Assembly (NCBI RefSeq): GCF_001890385.1
Contig: NZ_CP018221.1
Span: 248,001 to 312,000, forward strand
Reading direction: 5' to 3'
DNA: 64,000 nt
Source: Tardibacter chloracetimidivorans
GTDB taxonomy: Bacteria; Pseudomonadota; Alphaproteobacteria; Sphingomonadales; Sphingomonadaceae
The notes under the pieces are model-generated. The model saw only the letters and a list, made by a program, of their open reading frames with translations. It was not told the DNA's origin and did not search any database. The translations under genes were made by a program, and so were the position numbers. Shown here one piece after another: positions 51,266-61,683 of the stretch. Positions within the stretch are counted from its first letter, which is position 1, and each line of letters starts with the position of its first letter.

Positions 51266-53194
51266 ATGATCGGACTTATTCGCCGCGCCATGTCGTCATG
51301 GATCGTGCTGGGCCTGCTGGGCCTGGTGCTGATCGCATTCATAGTGACCGGTGTCGGCGACCCCTTTGGCAGCATGGGCGGCGGCGGGAGCAGGCTTGCG
51401 AAGGTGGGTGGTGCCGCCATCACCGACGCGCAGGTTCGCCAGCAGCTCGACCGCGCGGTTCGCGCCGCGCGCCAGCAGGATCCGCAGGTCGATACGGCGA
51501 CTTATGTACGCGCGGGCGGGTTCGACCAGATATTGAGCCAGTCGATCGTCGCCGAAGCGATCAGCCAATGGGCCGAGAAGCACGGCTTTGGCGTCAGCCG
51601 CCGGCAGGTGGACGCCGAAATCGCCTCCATCCCGGCCTTCCAGATCGGCGGCCGATTCGATCAGGCGAGCTATGAGGCGGCCCTTGCCCAGCAGAACCTT
51701 TCCGACCGCGAATTGCGCAAGGGCCTGACGGGAGACCTGCTCCGCAGGCAGGTGCTGATGCCGGTCTCGTTGGCAGCGTCCGTCCCGGATGGGCTGGTGA
51801 AGCCCTACGCCGAGCTGCTGCTGGAAGAGCGCACCGGCAGCATCGGAATCATTCCGTCGGAAGCCTTTGCCGAAAAGACGCCGCCCAGCGATGCGGACGT
51901 TCAGGCCTTTTACGCCAAGAACAGCCGGCGCTACATGGTGCCGGAACGGCGGGTCGTGCGATATGCGCCGATCACCTATGACACACTCGGTGCGGCCGTC
52001 GCTCCGACCGATGCCGAGATCCAGCGGTTCTACGCGGCGAACAAGGCCGTCTATGGGCCATCGGAAACCCGCACGCTGGCGCAGATCATCCTGCCCGACG
52101 AAGCTGCCGCCGCCGATGTGACCGAACGGGCACGCAAGGGCGAGAACTTCGCGAAGATCGCCGCCGACAAGGGCTTCACCGCAGCCGACATCGCGATCGG
52201 CGAGCAGACGAAGGACGCATTGGCTTCAGCCACAACGCCGGAGGTCGCGGCGGCTGCGTTCGCAGCGCCTGCCAATGGGACCACCGACCCGGTCCGGTCC
52301 GACTTCGGCTGGCATGTTCTCCACGTCGAGAATATCGCCGCTACGCCCGGCCAGTCGCTTGAACAGGCGCGGCCCGAGATCGTCGAAAAGCTCACCGCGC
52401 AGAAGCGAGAAGACGCGATGGCCGAGCTCATCGCGCGGGTGGAGGATGGCTTCGCCAAAGGCGACAGCATGGCCGAGGTTCTGAAGGCGAACAATCTTTC
52501 GGAAACCGTCACGCCGCCGCTCACCACGGGTGGTCAGGCTCCGGATCATGCGGACTTCCAGTTGCCGCCGGCGCTCCAGCCCGTCGTGAAGGCGGCGTTC
52601 ACGCTTGCGCCCGACGACGATCCGGTGGTTGAGGATCTGGGCCAGCATAATTACGCCATCGTCGCGGTCGGCGAGGTCGTTGAAGCCGCCCCCCGGCCAT
52701 TGAACCAGATTCGTGAGCAAGTCGCCGCCGACCTTGTCCGCAGCCGCGCGTTCGACAAGGCCAAGGAACAGGCGGAGATGGTGGTCGCAAAGGTGAAGGC
52801 GGGCCTGCCGCTGCGCCAGGTGCTGGCCGACGCCAAGCTGCCCGCGCCGCAGACGGTCACCAATCGCCGCATCGATGTCGCCTCGCAGGGCGAGAGGATT
52901 CCGCCGCCGCTCGCCATGATGTTCACCATGCCCGCCGATGCGGTCCGCACCCTTGCCGCGCCCGGCGAGCAGGGCTGGTTCGTGGTGAAGGTGGACGAGG
53001 TGAAAAAGGGTGACCTCAGCACCGCCCCGGCGATGGTGGAATCGACCAGGGCGCAGTTTAATCAGTTCGCGGGTGAGGAATATGCGGCGCAGTTCGCGCG
53101 CGCCGTCGCCGCCGAAGTCGGCCTGGAGCGCAACGACAAGGCGATCGAACAGCTGCGGCAGGAACTCGCTGGCGGAGCAGCGGGCGAGCAGTGA
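51266..53194 (+). CDS. ppiD: Periplasmic peptidyl-prolyl isomerase PpiD-like
   Basis: The 642-residue protein is anchored by one N-terminal helix ([19 protein letters not shown]), followed by a SurA/PpiD-type N-terminal chaperone domain ([33 protein letters not shown]), and a parvulin domain ([27 protein letters not shown], then a degenerate second half). It assists folding of exported proteins. The start is ATG 51266; the frame is open 22 codons upstream without signal features. Its stop overlaps trpE (GTGA). Confidence 0.9.
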   Translation: MIGLIRRAMSSWIVLGLLGLVLIAFIVTGVGDPFGSMGGGGSRLAKVGGAAITDAQVRQQLDRAVRAARQQDPQVDTATYVRAGGFDQILSQSIVAEAISQWAEKHGFGVSRRQVDAEIASIPAFQIGGRFDQASYEAALAQQNLSDRELRKGLTGDLLRRQVLMPVSLAASVPDGLVKPYAELLLEERTGSIGIIPSEAFAEKTPPSDADVQAFYAKNSRRYMVPERRVVRYAPITYDTLGAAVAPTDAEIQRFYAANKAVYGPSETRTLAQIILPDEAAAADVTERARKGENFAKIAADKGFTAADIAIGEQTKDALASATTPEVAAAAFAAPANGTTDPVRSDFGWHVLHVENIAATPGQSLEQARPEIVEKLTAQKREDAMAELIARVEDGFAKGDSMAEVLKANNLSETVTPPLTTGGQAPDHADFQLPPALQPVVKAAFTLAPDDDPVVEDLGQHNYAIVAVGEVVEAAPRPLNQIREQVAADLVRSRAFDKAKEQAEMVVAKVKAGLPLRQVLADAKLPAPQTVTNRRIDVASQGERIPPPLAMMFTMPADAVRTLAAPGEQGWFVVKVDEVKKGDLSTAPAMVESTRAQFNQFAGEEYAAQFARAVAAEVGLERNDKAIEQLRQELAGGAAGEQ

Positions 53195-54690
53195 CCGCGC
53201 AGCCGCACGACAGCAGATCGTCGCATGAAGGCCGAACCGCTCCCCGGCTGATCTGGACCCGGATGGTGGCCGACACCGAAACCCCGGTCTCGGCGCTTTT
53301 GAAGCTGACCCAGCCGGGACGCGGTGATTTTCTGCTGGAATCGGTGGAAGGCGGCGCTGCGCGCGGCCGCTATTCGCTGATCGGCCTGGACCCCGATCTG
53401 GTGTTTCGCGCCAATGGCCGGACAGCCGAAATCAACGGGGCATGGCAGGTGGACCGCGCGGCCTTTGTCCGCTGCGAAGGCGATACGCTTGCCGAGCTTC
53501 GCAAGCTGGTCGCCTCATGCCGCCTCGACGTGCCCGACGCGCTGCCGCCTGCGCTTGCGCTTCTCGTCGGCAATATGGGCTATGAAACCATCGGCCTTGT
53601 CGAAGACCTGCCAGTGCCGGATGCCGACGCCATCGGCGTTCCGGACATGACCTTCGTCCGGCCCTCGCTGCTGCTGGTGTTCGACAGGCTGAAGGACGAG
53701 CTGTTCCTGGTCGCGCCGCTCTGGGCGGAAGGGGCCAGGGCGGAAGCACGCGCGAGGGAGCGGATAGAGGCGGCGGCCGCCCGTCTGGCCCAGCCTGTCC
53801 CGCCTCCTGCGCATGCCGCCGTACCGGCGGAGCTTACCGCACCGTCGCCCGTACTGGCGCCCGGAGTCTATGGCGACATGGTCATGCGGGCGAAGGAATA
53901 TATAGCGGCGGGCGACATATTTCAGGTTGTGCTGGCGCAGCGCTTCACCACGCCCTTTCCGCTGCCGCCGATCGATCTTTACCGGGCGCTCAGGCGGATC
54001 AACCCCTCGCCTTTCCTCTATTATCTGGACCTGCCGGGCTTTGCCCTGATCGGCTCCTCGCCCGAAATCCTTGTCCGCGTCCGCGACGGCGAAGTGACGA
54101 TCCGCCCGATTGCGGGCACCCGCCCGCGCGGCAAGACGGCGCTGGAGGATGCGGAGAACCGCGAAAGCCTGCTCGCCGACCCCAAGGAACGGGCGGAGCA
54201 TCTGATGCTGCTGGACCTTGGCCGCAACGATGTGGGCCGGGTGGCTGCAAGCGGCACCGTCAAGGTGACCGAAAGCTACAGCGTCGAGATGTACAGCCAT
54301 GTCATGCATATCGTGTCGAACGTGCGGGGAGAGATGGACCCGGCCCGGGATGCGATCGACGCGCTGCTCGCGGGCTTTCCTGCCGGCACGGTTTCGGGCG
54401 CGCCCAAGGTGCGGGCGTGCGAGATCATTGCCGAGCTTGAGCCGGAAAAGCGCGGGCCCTATGCCGGCGGCGTCGGCTATTTCTCCCCCGACGGTTCGAT
54501 GGACAGCTGCATCGTCCTGCGTACGGCGGTGGTGAAGGACGGCGTGATGCATGTTCAGGCGGGCGCAGGCATCGTCGCCGATTCCGATCCGGCCTATGAA
54601 CAGCGCGAGTGCGAGGCGAAATCGGGCGCTCTCATCGCCGCCGCCCGCGAAGCCATCGCGCGCGCCGCCGAAGCAGGCTATGGTCAATAG
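53191..54690 (+). CDS. trpE: Anthranilate synthase component I
   Basis: TrpE makes anthranilate from chorismate with ammonia from TrpG. The 499-residue protein has the N-terminal regulatory domain (FLLESVEGGAARGRYSLIG, the tryptophan site) and the chorismate-binding core: IAAGDIFQVVLAQRF, RPIAGTRPRGKTALED, LMLLDLGRNDVGRVA, FPAGTVSGAPKVRACEIIAELEP and GVGYFSPDGSMDSCIVLRT. The start is GTG 53191, coupled to ppiD. It heads trpEGDC. Confidence 0.96.
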   Translation: MTAQPHDSRSSHEGRTAPRLIWTRMVADTETPVSALLKLTQPGRGDFLLESVEGGAARGRYSLIGLDPDLVFRANGRTAEINGAWQVDRAAFVRCEGDTLAELRKLVASCRLDVPDALPPALALLVGNMGYETIGLVEDLPVPDADAIGVPDMTFVRPSLLLVFDRLKDELFLVAPLWAEGARAEARARERIEAAAARLAQPVPPPAHAAVPAELTAPSPVLAPGVYGDMVMRAKEYIAAGDIFQVVLAQRFTTPFPLPPIDLYRALRRINPSPFLYYLDLPGFALIGSSPEILVRVRDGEVTIRPIAGTRPRGKTALEDAENRESLLADPKERAEHLMLLDLGRNDVGRVAASGTVKVTESYSVEMYSHVMHIVSNVRGEMDPARDAIDALLAGFPAGTVSGAPKVRACEIIAELEPEKRGPYAGGVGYFSPDGSMDSCIVLRTAVVKDGVMHVQAGAGIVADSDPAYEQRECEAKSGALIAAAREAIARAAEAGYGQ

Positions 54691-54732
54691 AGACGCTGGC
54701 GCCCGGTCCATCGAAAGATTAAGTCGCACCCC

Positions 54733-55332
54733 ATGATCCTGGTCATCGACAATTACGACAGCTTCACCTGGAATCTCGTCCACTACCTCCAGGAAATGGG
54801 CGTCGCGGTGGAAGTGGCGCGCAACGACCGCATTTCGGTGGATCAGGCCATGTCCGGCGGGGCCGAAGGGTTCCTCATCTCGCCCGGCCCCTGCACGCCC
54901 AATGAGGCGGGAATCTCGCTCGATCTCGTGCTGGCCTGCGCGGCCGAGAAGCGCCCGCTGCTGGGCGTCTGCCTTGGTCATCAGGCCATCGGACAGGCGT
55001 TCGGCGGCAAGGTGGTCCGTGCGCCGCAACTCATGCACGGCAAGACCAGCGAGATCAGCCATGACGCAACCGGCGTGTTCGCGGGCCTTCCCTCTCCCTT
55101 CACCGCGACGCGCTATCACTCGCTGATCGTCGAGGCTGAAAGCCTGCCGGACGCGCTGGTGGTGAACGCGACCAGCCCCGATGGCCTCATCATGGGCATG
55201 CGCCACCGCGATCTGCCGATCCATGGCGTGCAGTTCCACCCGGAAAGCATCGCCACCCAGCACGGTCACCAGATGCTCCACAATTTCCTGCGGGCAGCCG
55301 GAATCTCCGCCCGACTTCCTGACGCCGCCTGA
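54733..55332 (+). CDS. trpG: Anthranilate synthase component II (glutamine amidotransferase)
   Basis: TrpG releases ammonia from glutamine for TrpE. The 199-residue class I amidotransferase has [30 protein letters not shown], the nucleophile motif [15 protein letters not shown] and the His-Glu pair in VQFHPESI. Some bacteria use one such subunit for both TrpE and PabB. It follows trpE by 42 bp and precedes trpD by 2 bp. Confidence 0.96.
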   Translation: MILVIDNYDSFTWNLVHYLQEMGVAVEVARNDRISVDQAMSGGAEGFLISPGPCTPNEAGISLDLVLACAAEKRPLLGVCLGHQAIGQAFGGKVVRAPQLMHGKTSEISHDATGVFAGLPSPFTATRYHSLIVEAESLPDALVVNATSPDGLIMGMRHRDLPIHGVQFHPESIATQHGHQMLHNFLRAAGISARLPDAA

Positions 55333-55334
55333 CG

Positions 55335-56318
55335 ATGCTGCCCGACGTCACCCAACCCTTGTCGCGCGAAGCCGCGGCCGACGCTTTCGCCGCGATCCTC
55401 GACGGGAAATATCCTGATGAGGAGGTCGGGCCATTTCTGGTCGCGCTCAACGACCGTGGTGAAACGGCCGATGAGATCGCGGCCGCCGCACGGGAAATGC
55501 GGGCGCGGATGGTGGCGATCGAGGCTCCGGCTGATGCGATCGACGTTTGCGGCACGGGCGGCGACGGCAGCCATAGCCTGAACGTCTCGACAGCCGTGGC
55601 GCTGGTTGTTGCCGCCGCCGGAACACCGGTGGCGAAGCACGGCAACCGCGCCGCATCCTCGCGCGCCGGTGCGGCCGACACGCTGGAGGCGCTGGGGCTG
55701 GATCTCGATATCGCCGAGAAGACGGCCGAACGCAGCCTTGCCGAGCTTGGCATCGCCTTTCTATTCGCCGCGCGCCACCATCCGGCGCTCGGGCGGCTGG
55801 GGCCGCTGCGGCGGGCGCTGGGGCGGCGAACGATCTTCAACCTGCTGGGGCCGCTCTGCAACCCGGCGGGCGTCAGGCGGCAGCTTATCGGCGTCCCCTC
55901 GCCCGCCTATGTAGAAACGCACATCGCAGCATTGAAGACGCTTGGCGCTGAACGGGCAATGGCGGTGCATGGCGAGGAAGGGCTGGACGAGATCAGCATC
56001 TGCGGCCCGTCGCGGATCGCAACGCTATCTGGCGGTGACATCGCTCGCGACCGGATCACGCCCGAGGCCGCCGGGCTGCCCGCGCACAACCGCGATGCGA
56101 TAAGGGGGGGCGACGCGGCGTTCAACGCGCAGGCGCTCCGGAAGCTGCTTGCGGGCGAACGATCAGCCTATCGAGACGCGGTGCTGATGAACGCCGCGGG
56201 CGCGCTGATCGTGGCCGATGCCGCGGGTACATGGCATGATGGCGCAGAGCGGGCCGCAGAAGCGATAGACAGCGGGCGCGCGGCAGCGCTGCTTGACAGA
56301 TGGATTGCATTTCGATGA
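55335..56318 (+). CDS. trpD: Anthranilate phosphoribosyltransferase
   Basis: TrpD joins anthranilate to PRPP, the second step of tryptophan synthesis. The 327-residue protein has the signature [52 protein letters not shown] (substrate and PRPP site), [36 protein letters not shown] and GEEGLDEIS. Length is standard. It overlaps trpC by 4 bp (ATGA). Confidence 0.97.
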   Translation: MLPDVTQPLSREAAADAFAAILDGKYPDEEVGPFLVALNDRGETADEIAAAAREMRARMVAIEAPADAIDVCGTGGDGSHSLNVSTAVALVVAAAGTPVAKHGNRAASSRAGAADTLEALGLDLDIAEKTAERSLAELGIAFLFAARHHPALGRLGPLRRALGRRTIFNLLGPLCNPAGVRRQLIGVPSPAYVETHIAALKTLGAERAMAVHGEEGLDEISICGPSRIATLSGGDIARDRITPEAAGLPAHNRDAIRGGDAAFNAQALRKLLAGERSAYRDAVLMNAAGALIVADAAGTWHDGAERAAEAIDSGRAAALLDRWIAFR

Positions 56319-57109
56319 GCAACACCCTCGCCCAGATCATTGCCGACAAGCGAAATCACATCGCCATCCGCAAGACGCAGGTCTCGCTTGCAGCGCTTGA
56401 GGCGCACGCGAGAGAAGCGTCGCCGCCGCGCGGATTCAAGGCAGCGCTTGATCGTGCCCATGCCGAAGGACGCTATGGGCTGATCGCGGAAGTGAAGAAA
56501 GGAAGCCCGTCCAAGGGATTGATACGGGAAGATTTCGACCCGCCGGCTCATGCCCGCGCCTATCAGGCGGGCGGCGCATCCTGCCTTTCGGTTCTGACCG
56601 ATGAGCCCTGGTTCATGGGGGCGGATGAATATCTGGTCGCGGCGCGGGCGGAAGTTGATCTGCCGGTGCTCCGCAAGGATTTCATGATCGACCCCTGGCA
56701 GGTGACAGAGGCGCGGGCCCTTGGCGCGGACTGCATATTGCTGATCGTCGCCTGTCTGGACCTGCTGCAGATGCGCGAGCTGGAAGCCGCCGCACTCGAG
56801 TTGGGCATGGATGTTCTGGTGGAGGTCCACAATCCAGCCGAAATGGAGGAGGCGCTTCAGCTCAAAAGTAGCCTTCTCGGGATAAACAATCGCAATCTCA
56901 AGACCTTGGAGGTCGATCTTTCCGTCGCGCGAGATTATGCAGCGATGGTGCCGGACACGCACCGCCTGGTGGGCGAAAGTGGCCTCAGGACGAAGGCCGA
57001 TCTTGATGCACTGGCCGAGGTGGGCGTGACGAGCTTCCTCGTCGGGGAATCGCTGATGCGCGAGGCGGATGTGGAAGCGGCGACCCGCAGGCTGCTGACC
57101 GGGCAATGA
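56315..57109 (+). CDS. trpC: Indole-3-glycerol phosphate synthase
   Basis: TrpC closes the indole ring. The 264-residue TIM barrel shows [37 protein letters not shown] (catalytic Lys and Glu), [49 protein letters not shown] and [13 protein letters not shown]. It is a single-function protein with no trpF fused. The start overlaps trpD; the stop overlaps moaC (ATGA). Confidence 0.97.
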   Translation: MSNTLAQIIADKRNHIAIRKTQVSLAALEAHAREASPPRGFKAALDRAHAEGRYGLIAEVKKGSPSKGLIREDFDPPAHARAYQAGGASCLSVLTDEPWFMGADEYLVAARAEVDLPVLRKDFMIDPWQVTEARALGADCILLIVACLDLLQMRELEAAALELGMDVLVEVHNPAEMEEALQLKSSLLGINNRNLKTLEVDLSVARDYAAMVPDTHRLVGESGLRTKADLDALAEVGVTSFLVGESLMREADVEAATRRLLTGQ

Positions 57110-57573
57110 GCAGGCTCACCCATCTGGATGAAAAGGGCGCGGCACACATGGTCGATGTGTCCGCCAAGCAGGTCAGCGTGCGCGAGGCCGCGGCCGAAGG
57201 ACGGATCAGAATGTCGCGCGAGGCGGCCGACGCCATCCGCAACCAGGCCGCTGCCAAGGGCGATGTGCTTGCGGTTGCCCGGATCGCTGGGATCATGGCG
57301 GCAAAGAAGACGGCCGATCTTATCCCGCTCTGCCATCCGCTGCCCCTGTCCGGGGTCATCGTCGATCTGCAAGTGACGGAGGACGCCGTTCTCGTGAATG
57401 CGAGCGCACGGACCACTCACATGACGGGCGTAGAAATGGAAGCAATGACAGCAGCTTCTGTTGCATTGCTTACTGTATACGACATGGTGAAATCGATTGA
57501 TCGTGGAATGACGATCGAGGCGGTGAGGCTGGTTTCCAAGTCCGGCGGCCGTTCCGGCGACTGGAAACGTTGA
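57106..57573 (+). CDS. moaC: Cyclic pyranopterin monophosphate synthase MoaC
   Basis: MoaC completes the first stage of molybdenum cofactor synthesis, forming cyclic pyranopterin. The 155-residue protein has [16 protein letters not shown] at its start, the active-site segment [18 protein letters not shown] and [28 protein letters not shown], with the catalytic Asp/Lys at the C-terminal end. It overlaps trpC and is coupled to moeA, an arrangement common in sphingomonads. Confidence 0.96.
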   Translation: MSRLTHLDEKGAAHMVDVSAKQVSVREAAAEGRIRMSREAADAIRNQAAAKGDVLAVARIAGIMAAKKTADLIPLCHPLPLSGVIVDLQVTEDAVLVNASARTTHMTGVEMEAMTAASVALLTVYDMVKSIDRGMTIEAVRLVSKSGGRSGDWKR

Positions 57574-58763
57574 ACGGCATGGCCGGGCTGCTTCCTCTGG
57601 ACGAAGCCCAGGCGAGACTGCTTGCGCTGGCTGAGGCTTTGCCGATTGAAACCATCGCGGTGGCCGAGGCTGGCGGACGCTGGGCAGCAAGCGACATCAT
57701 CGCCCGCCGGTCGCAACCCGCCGCCGACTTGTCGGCGATGGACGGCTATGCGGTGCGTCACATGGATTTGCCGGGGCCATTCAGGATCATCGGCGAAAGC
57801 GCTGCAGGGAAAGGGTTTCCTGGATCGCCAGGTGCGGCTGAGGCCGTTCGTATCTTTACCGGTGCGGCAGTTCCTGAAGGCGCCGACACCGTCATCATGC
57901 AGGAAAATTGCGCGCGTGAGGGCGACACGCTGCGGTTGACGGCACAGCCGCCCGCCCCCGGTCGCGACATCCGCGTCCGTGGCAGCGATTTCAGCGAGCA
58001 CGCGCTGCTCGTCGCCAGAGGAGCGCGGATGACGCCCGCAGCGATCGCACTGGCCATCATGGGCGGGCATGGCACGGTCCCGGTACACCGGCGCGCCCGC
58101 ATAGCCCTGATTTCCACCGGGGACGAGCTGGCCGCGCCCGGCGCTGTGACCGGCCCGCATCAGATACCGGCATCCAACGGGCCGATGCTGGCCGCAATGC
58201 TCCGCTCAACGGGCTGCGATGTCGACGACATGGGCGTCGTCGGCGACGATCTGGACTCGATCAAGGGCGCGGTCGATGCTGCCCGACGCCATGACGTCAT
58301 CCTTACAATTGGCGGCGCTTCGGTGGGCGACCATGATCTTGTAAAGCCTGCATTTCTGGCGTGCAGGGCCACGCTCGATTTCATCAAGGTGGCGTTGAAG
58401 CCCGGCAAGCCGCTGATGGCGGGCAGGCTGGCCAACGCGCTGGTGCTGGGCCTGCCGGGCAATCCCGTATCGGCCTATGTCACCTGCTTCCTCTTTGCGC
58501 TTCCGCTTGTCCGCAAGCTCATGGGCGCAGCCACCCCCCTGGCTCCGGTCCTGCCCCTCCCGCTCGGCGCTGCAATGCCGGCTGTCGGTAACCGCACCGA
58601 GTTCATTCGCGGAAAGATCGAGGACGGCCGCGCCCTTCCGTTCCGCAATCAGGACAGCGCCGCGCTGGCGCTGCTCGCCGAGGCGGCCATCCTCATCCGG
58701 CGCAATGCAGGCGCGCAAGCCGTCCCGGCGGGCACGATCGTGGACACGCTGCGGCTGGATTGA
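57570..58763 (+). CDS. moeA: Molybdopterin molybdenumtransferase MoeA
   Basis: MoeA inserts molybdate into molybdopterin. The 397-residue protein has the domain order of MoeA: LPLDEAQARLLALAE start, SAMDGYAVR, RIFTGAAVPEGADTVIMQE, a beta-rich domain, then the MPT-binding domain with ALISTGDEL, SNGPMLAAML, TIGGASVGDHDLV, KPGKPLMAG and GLPGNPVSAYVT. The frame overlaps the moaC stop with a TTG start (TTGA) at 57570; ATG 57579 three codons later is equally possible. Confidence 0.94.
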   Translation: MNGMAGLLPLDEAQARLLALAEALPIETIAVAEAGGRWAASDIIARRSQPAADLSAMDGYAVRHMDLPGPFRIIGESAAGKGFPGSPGAAEAVRIFTGAAVPEGADTVIMQENCAREGDTLRLTAQPPAPGRDIRVRGSDFSEHALLVARGARMTPAAIALAIMGGHGTVPVHRRARIALISTGDELAAPGAVTGPHQIPASNGPMLAAMLRSTGCDVDDMGVVGDDLDSIKGAVDAARRHDVILTIGGASVGDHDLVKPAFLACRATLDFIKVALKPGKPLMAGRLANALVLGLPGNPVSAYVTCFLFALPLVRKLMGAATPLAPVLPLPLGAAMPAVGNRTEFIRGKIEDGRALPFRNQDSAALALLAEAAILIRRNAGAQAVPAGTIVDTLRLD

Positions 58764-58802
58764 CAAGCGGACAAAGGTTGCCTAAACGTTCCCTGTACGT
58801 TC
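58760..58802 (+). promoter_or_regulatory. lexA promoter with SOS box
   Basis: The alphaproteobacterial LexA operator GTTC-N7-GTTC occurs once, at 58788-58802 (GTTCCCTGTACGTTC). A TTGACA at 58760-58765 is followed 17 bases later by TAAACG (58783-58788), so the box overlaps the -10 region and the start site near 58795, as expected for repression of lexA by its own product. Confidence 0.85.
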
Positions 58803-58824
58803 CTTAATTGCAGGGGCATGACAG

Positions 58825-59496
58825 ATGCTGACACGCAAACAGCATGAGTTGCTGAGCTTCATCAACGAACGGTTGAGCACGTCGGGCATTTCCCCCTCTT
58901 TCGAGGAAATGAAGGAAGCGCTTGATCTGAAATCGAAATCCGGCGTGCACCGGCTGATCAGCGCGCTGGAGGAGCGCGGCTTCATTCGCCGCCTGCCCAA
59001 CCGGGCGCGAGCGCTTGAAGTGATGAAGATGCCGGAGCCTTCGGCCGTCAAGGGCGAAGCGAAGGCGGATAATATCATCCGCCCCGATTTCACTCGTGCG
59101 ACGAAGATCGCAAATGATGTCGTTGAAATCCCACTGCACGGACGGATCGCGGCAGGTCTCCCGATAGAGGCGCTGGAGGGGCAGAGCAGCCTTTCCGTTC
59201 CCGCCGCCCTGCTCGGCAGCGGCGAGCATTATGCGCTGGAGGTTTCGGGCGACTCCATGGTGGAGGCCGGCATATTGGACGGGGATTACGCGCTTGTCCG
59301 GCGCACCGATGTTGCGCGTGACGGCGAGATCGTCGTCGCGCTGATCGACGACGAGGAAGCCACGCTCAAATACTTCCGGCGGGAAGGCTCGATGATCCGC
59401 CTCGATCCGGCCAATCGCAATCATGAGCCGCAGCGTTATCCGCCGATGCGGATTCGCATTCAGGGCAAGCTCGCCGGGCTGCTGCGCCGCTACTGA
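58825..59496 (+). CDS. lexA: SOS response repressor LexA
   Basis: LexA represses DNA-damage genes and cleaves itself when RecA is activated. The 223-residue protein has the N-terminal winged helix ([53 protein letters not shown]), the cleavage site Ala110-Gly111 (RIAAGLP), the nucleophile Ser144 ([10 protein letters not shown]) and general base Lys182 (EEATLKYF). All catalytic residues are present. It converges with comEC and their ends overlap by 7 bp. Confidence 0.97.
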   Translation: MLTRKQHELLSFINERLSTSGISPSFEEMKEALDLKSKSGVHRLISALEERGFIRRLPNRARALEVMKMPEPSAVKGEAKADNIIRPDFTRATKIANDVVEIPLHGRIAAGLPIEALEGQSSLSVPAALLGSGEHYALEVSGDSMVEAGILDGDYALVRRTDVARDGEIVVALIDDEEATLKYFRREGSMIRLDPANRNHEPQRYPPMRIRIQGKLAGLLRRY

Positions 59497-61625
59497 GGCT
59501 GGCGACCGATGCGGCGGTGCGCCCAGGGGTGGCGGCCGTTCTCTTCGGCGACGCTCCTGACGACTCCGGTCGAGGTATCGATCGCCAGCCCGCCGGTTCG
59601 TTGAAGCAACGTCCGATCCGCCTTCAGCCAGCGAGGCGCGCACCAATATGGCAGCCTGCGGTCGCTCACGACGATATCGGCATCGGCGCAGGCCGGTTCG
59701 AAACGACGGCGGTCGATGAAGACGCTGCTGCGGGTGGCGAGCAGGCGCAGACGGCGGCCATGCTTCCATATGTCCGCCACGCACGAATCCCTGCCGCAGC
59801 GGGCGAACCGGCTGTCCTGAAGCGGCATGATGTCGGGAGCTGCGGTTACGCCCGACATCAGATCACGCACATAATCGCCCGTTCGGGTGCGCAGCAGGTG
59901 GACCTTTCCGTTTGCGACGACGCCGACGTGCCGCCCGACGCCGGTGATGAGAATATCCGGCACGGGCGAAACCCAGGCCCACATGGCGCCAGCCATGAAC
60001 GGAACCACACCAGCGAGCCGTGTCCATCCGCGCCACAGCACCAGCCATAGCCCGCCTGCCACCATCAGCCCGAACGCCGCCTGTGGCATCGCCGGGGCGA
60101 GCGTCACTCCGCCGGGAAGCGTGGCGGTCCATTCGGCCAGCGCGATCAAGAGCGACAGCGTCCATTTGACGAGCAGCCACACCGGGCCGGCGAGCCCGAG
60201 CGGATCGAGCAGCAACGCAACCGCCTCCAGCGGCATGATGACAAAGGTGGTGAGCGGAATGGCGATGATGTTGGCGAACGCGCCATAAGCGCCCATTCGG
60301 TTGAAGTGATAGAGACCGATCGGCGCGAGCGCCGCCTCGACGACAATGCCGGTCAGCAGCAGCCCTGCAAGCAGCCGAAGGAACGCCGCCCACCATGGCT
60401 CCTCGCGCCGCATCAGCCGCTCGCGCACCCAGGGAACCTCGTGCAGAGCGACAATGGCGGTGACGGCGGCGAAGGATAGCTGGAAGCTCGCGCCGATCAG
60501 CGCCTCGGGCAGGATCAGCAGGATCATGAAAGCGCCCGCCGCCACCAGCCGGAGCGTGATTGCCTCCCGTCCCAGGGCAAGCCCCAGCAGCACCAGCAGC
60601 GCTGCTATGCAGGAACGCACGGTCGGCACCTCCCCGCCCGCAAGCAGGCTGTAGCCGACGCCCGCCCCCGCGGCCGCGATTGCGCCGATCAACGACAGAT
60701 GCCAGTGCGTCGCGGCGTGCATCGAAAGCGCAAGCAATCTCCGCGTGGCGATCATGACGAAGCCGACCACCGCCGTCACATGGAGGCCGGAGATCGACAG
60801 CAAATGGGTAAGGCCCGAATCGCGCAGCGCCTGCGCGACATCGTCGGGAACGCCGCCCTGATCGCCGGTCACAAATGAGGCGGCGACCCCCCCTTCCGCG
60901 TCGCCCACGCTGATCTGAACATGCGCGGTCAGCCGCCCCCGAACGCGATCGAGCCACGCCCAGAAGCCGCCGCTGGGTGGCGAAAGCGTCCGTGGCTCGC
61001 CGAACCCACGCCCGGTGGCGCCGATGCCCTTGAACCACGCAAGCCGCGCGAACTCATAACCGCCCGGCACTGACGCGGGCGCGGGCGGCATCAACCGGGC
61101 GCGAAGGCTGATCCGCGCGCCGGACTGAACCGCTGCCGCATCGCTGTCGGGAAAGGAGACGCGGACCCTGAGGCCGGGATGCTCGCCCTCATCGACCAGC
61201 GTGATCCGCGTCACGCCTCGCCCGACAAGCCGCTCGACACGTTCCACCTTGCCCGTGACGGATGTGGTAACCGGCCTATCGAGCCGGGGCGCGGCCACCC
61301 GCTCCGCCCGCATCCAGACCAGGGCGAGGCCGATGGCGGCGACGAGGCCGAACCACAGGGCGAGCCTTCCCACCCTGCCGCCAAGCGCCGATCCACCTGC
61401 CGCGATTGCGCCAAACGCCCCCAGAGCCGCGATCCACAGCCCAGGCGAAGGCAGGACGAACCATAGTGCAACGCCAAGCCCGAGCGAGACCGGAAGCCAC
61501 AGCGCGAACTGCGGTGCCTGCTCCGTCAGCCAGCCATCGGCAAGGCTCCGCGCACGCTGCCAAAGCGCACGCGCACCAACCGTCGAAAAGCCGGTTTGTG
61601 CCCATCTGGACGCTATGCTAGACAC
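59490..61625 (-). CDS. comEC: ComEC/Rec2 family DNA uptake channel, lacking an active MBL domain
   Basis: The 711-residue protein spans the membrane many times and holds the ComEC core: an N-terminal OB-like region ([19 protein letters not shown]), then [44 protein letters not shown] and [38 protein letters not shown]. The C-terminal soluble region shows no HxHxDH metal site, so the nuclease-type domain of Bacillus ComEC is missing or degenerate. I chose GTG 61625 (AAGG 6 bases upstream); the frame stays open to 61781. Confidence 0.88.
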   Translation of the reverse strand: MSSIASRWAQTGFSTVGARALWQRARSLADGWLTEQAPQFALWLPVSLGLGVALWFVLPSPGLWIAALGAFGAIAAGGSALGGRVGRLALWFGLVAAIGLALVWMRAERVAAPRLDRPVTTSVTGKVERVERLVGRGVTRITLVDEGEHPGLRVRVSFPDSDAAAVQSGARISLRARLMPPAPASVPGGYEFARLAWFKGIGATGRGFGEPRTLSPPSGGFWAWLDRVRGRLTAHVQISVGDAEGGVAASFVTGDQGGVPDDVAQALRDSGLTHLLSISGLHVTAVVGFVMIATRRLLALSMHAATHWHLSLIGAIAAAGAGVGYSLLAGGEVPTVRSCIAALLVLLGLALGREAITLRLVAAGAFMILLILPEALIGASFQLSFAAVTAIVALHEVPWVRERLMRREEPWWAAFLRLLAGLLLTGIVVEAALAPIGLYHFNRMGAYGAFANIIAIPLTTFVIMPLEAVALLLDPLGLAGPVWLLVKWTLSLLIALAEWTATLPGGVTLAPAMPQAAFGLMVAGGLWLVLWRGWTRLAGVVPFMAGAMWAWVSPVPDILITGVGRHVGVVANGKVHLLRTRTGDYVRDLMSGVTAAPDIMPLQDSRFARCGRDSCVADIWKHGRRLRLLATRSSVFIDRRRFEPACADADIVVSDRRLPYWCAPRWLKADRTLLQRTGGLAIDTSTGVVRSVAEENGRHPWAHRRIGRQPQ

Positions 61626-61683
61626 CCGCCGCCTTACCCCCGCCGCTTCCTTAACAGGCCGGTGATAGCTGGAGAAAGCCTGC

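Noticed and set aside
53515-55281. 588-codon minus-strand ORF across trpE and trpG
   Set aside because: It runs antisense through two well-supported genes and their gap, with no homology or ribosome-binding site.
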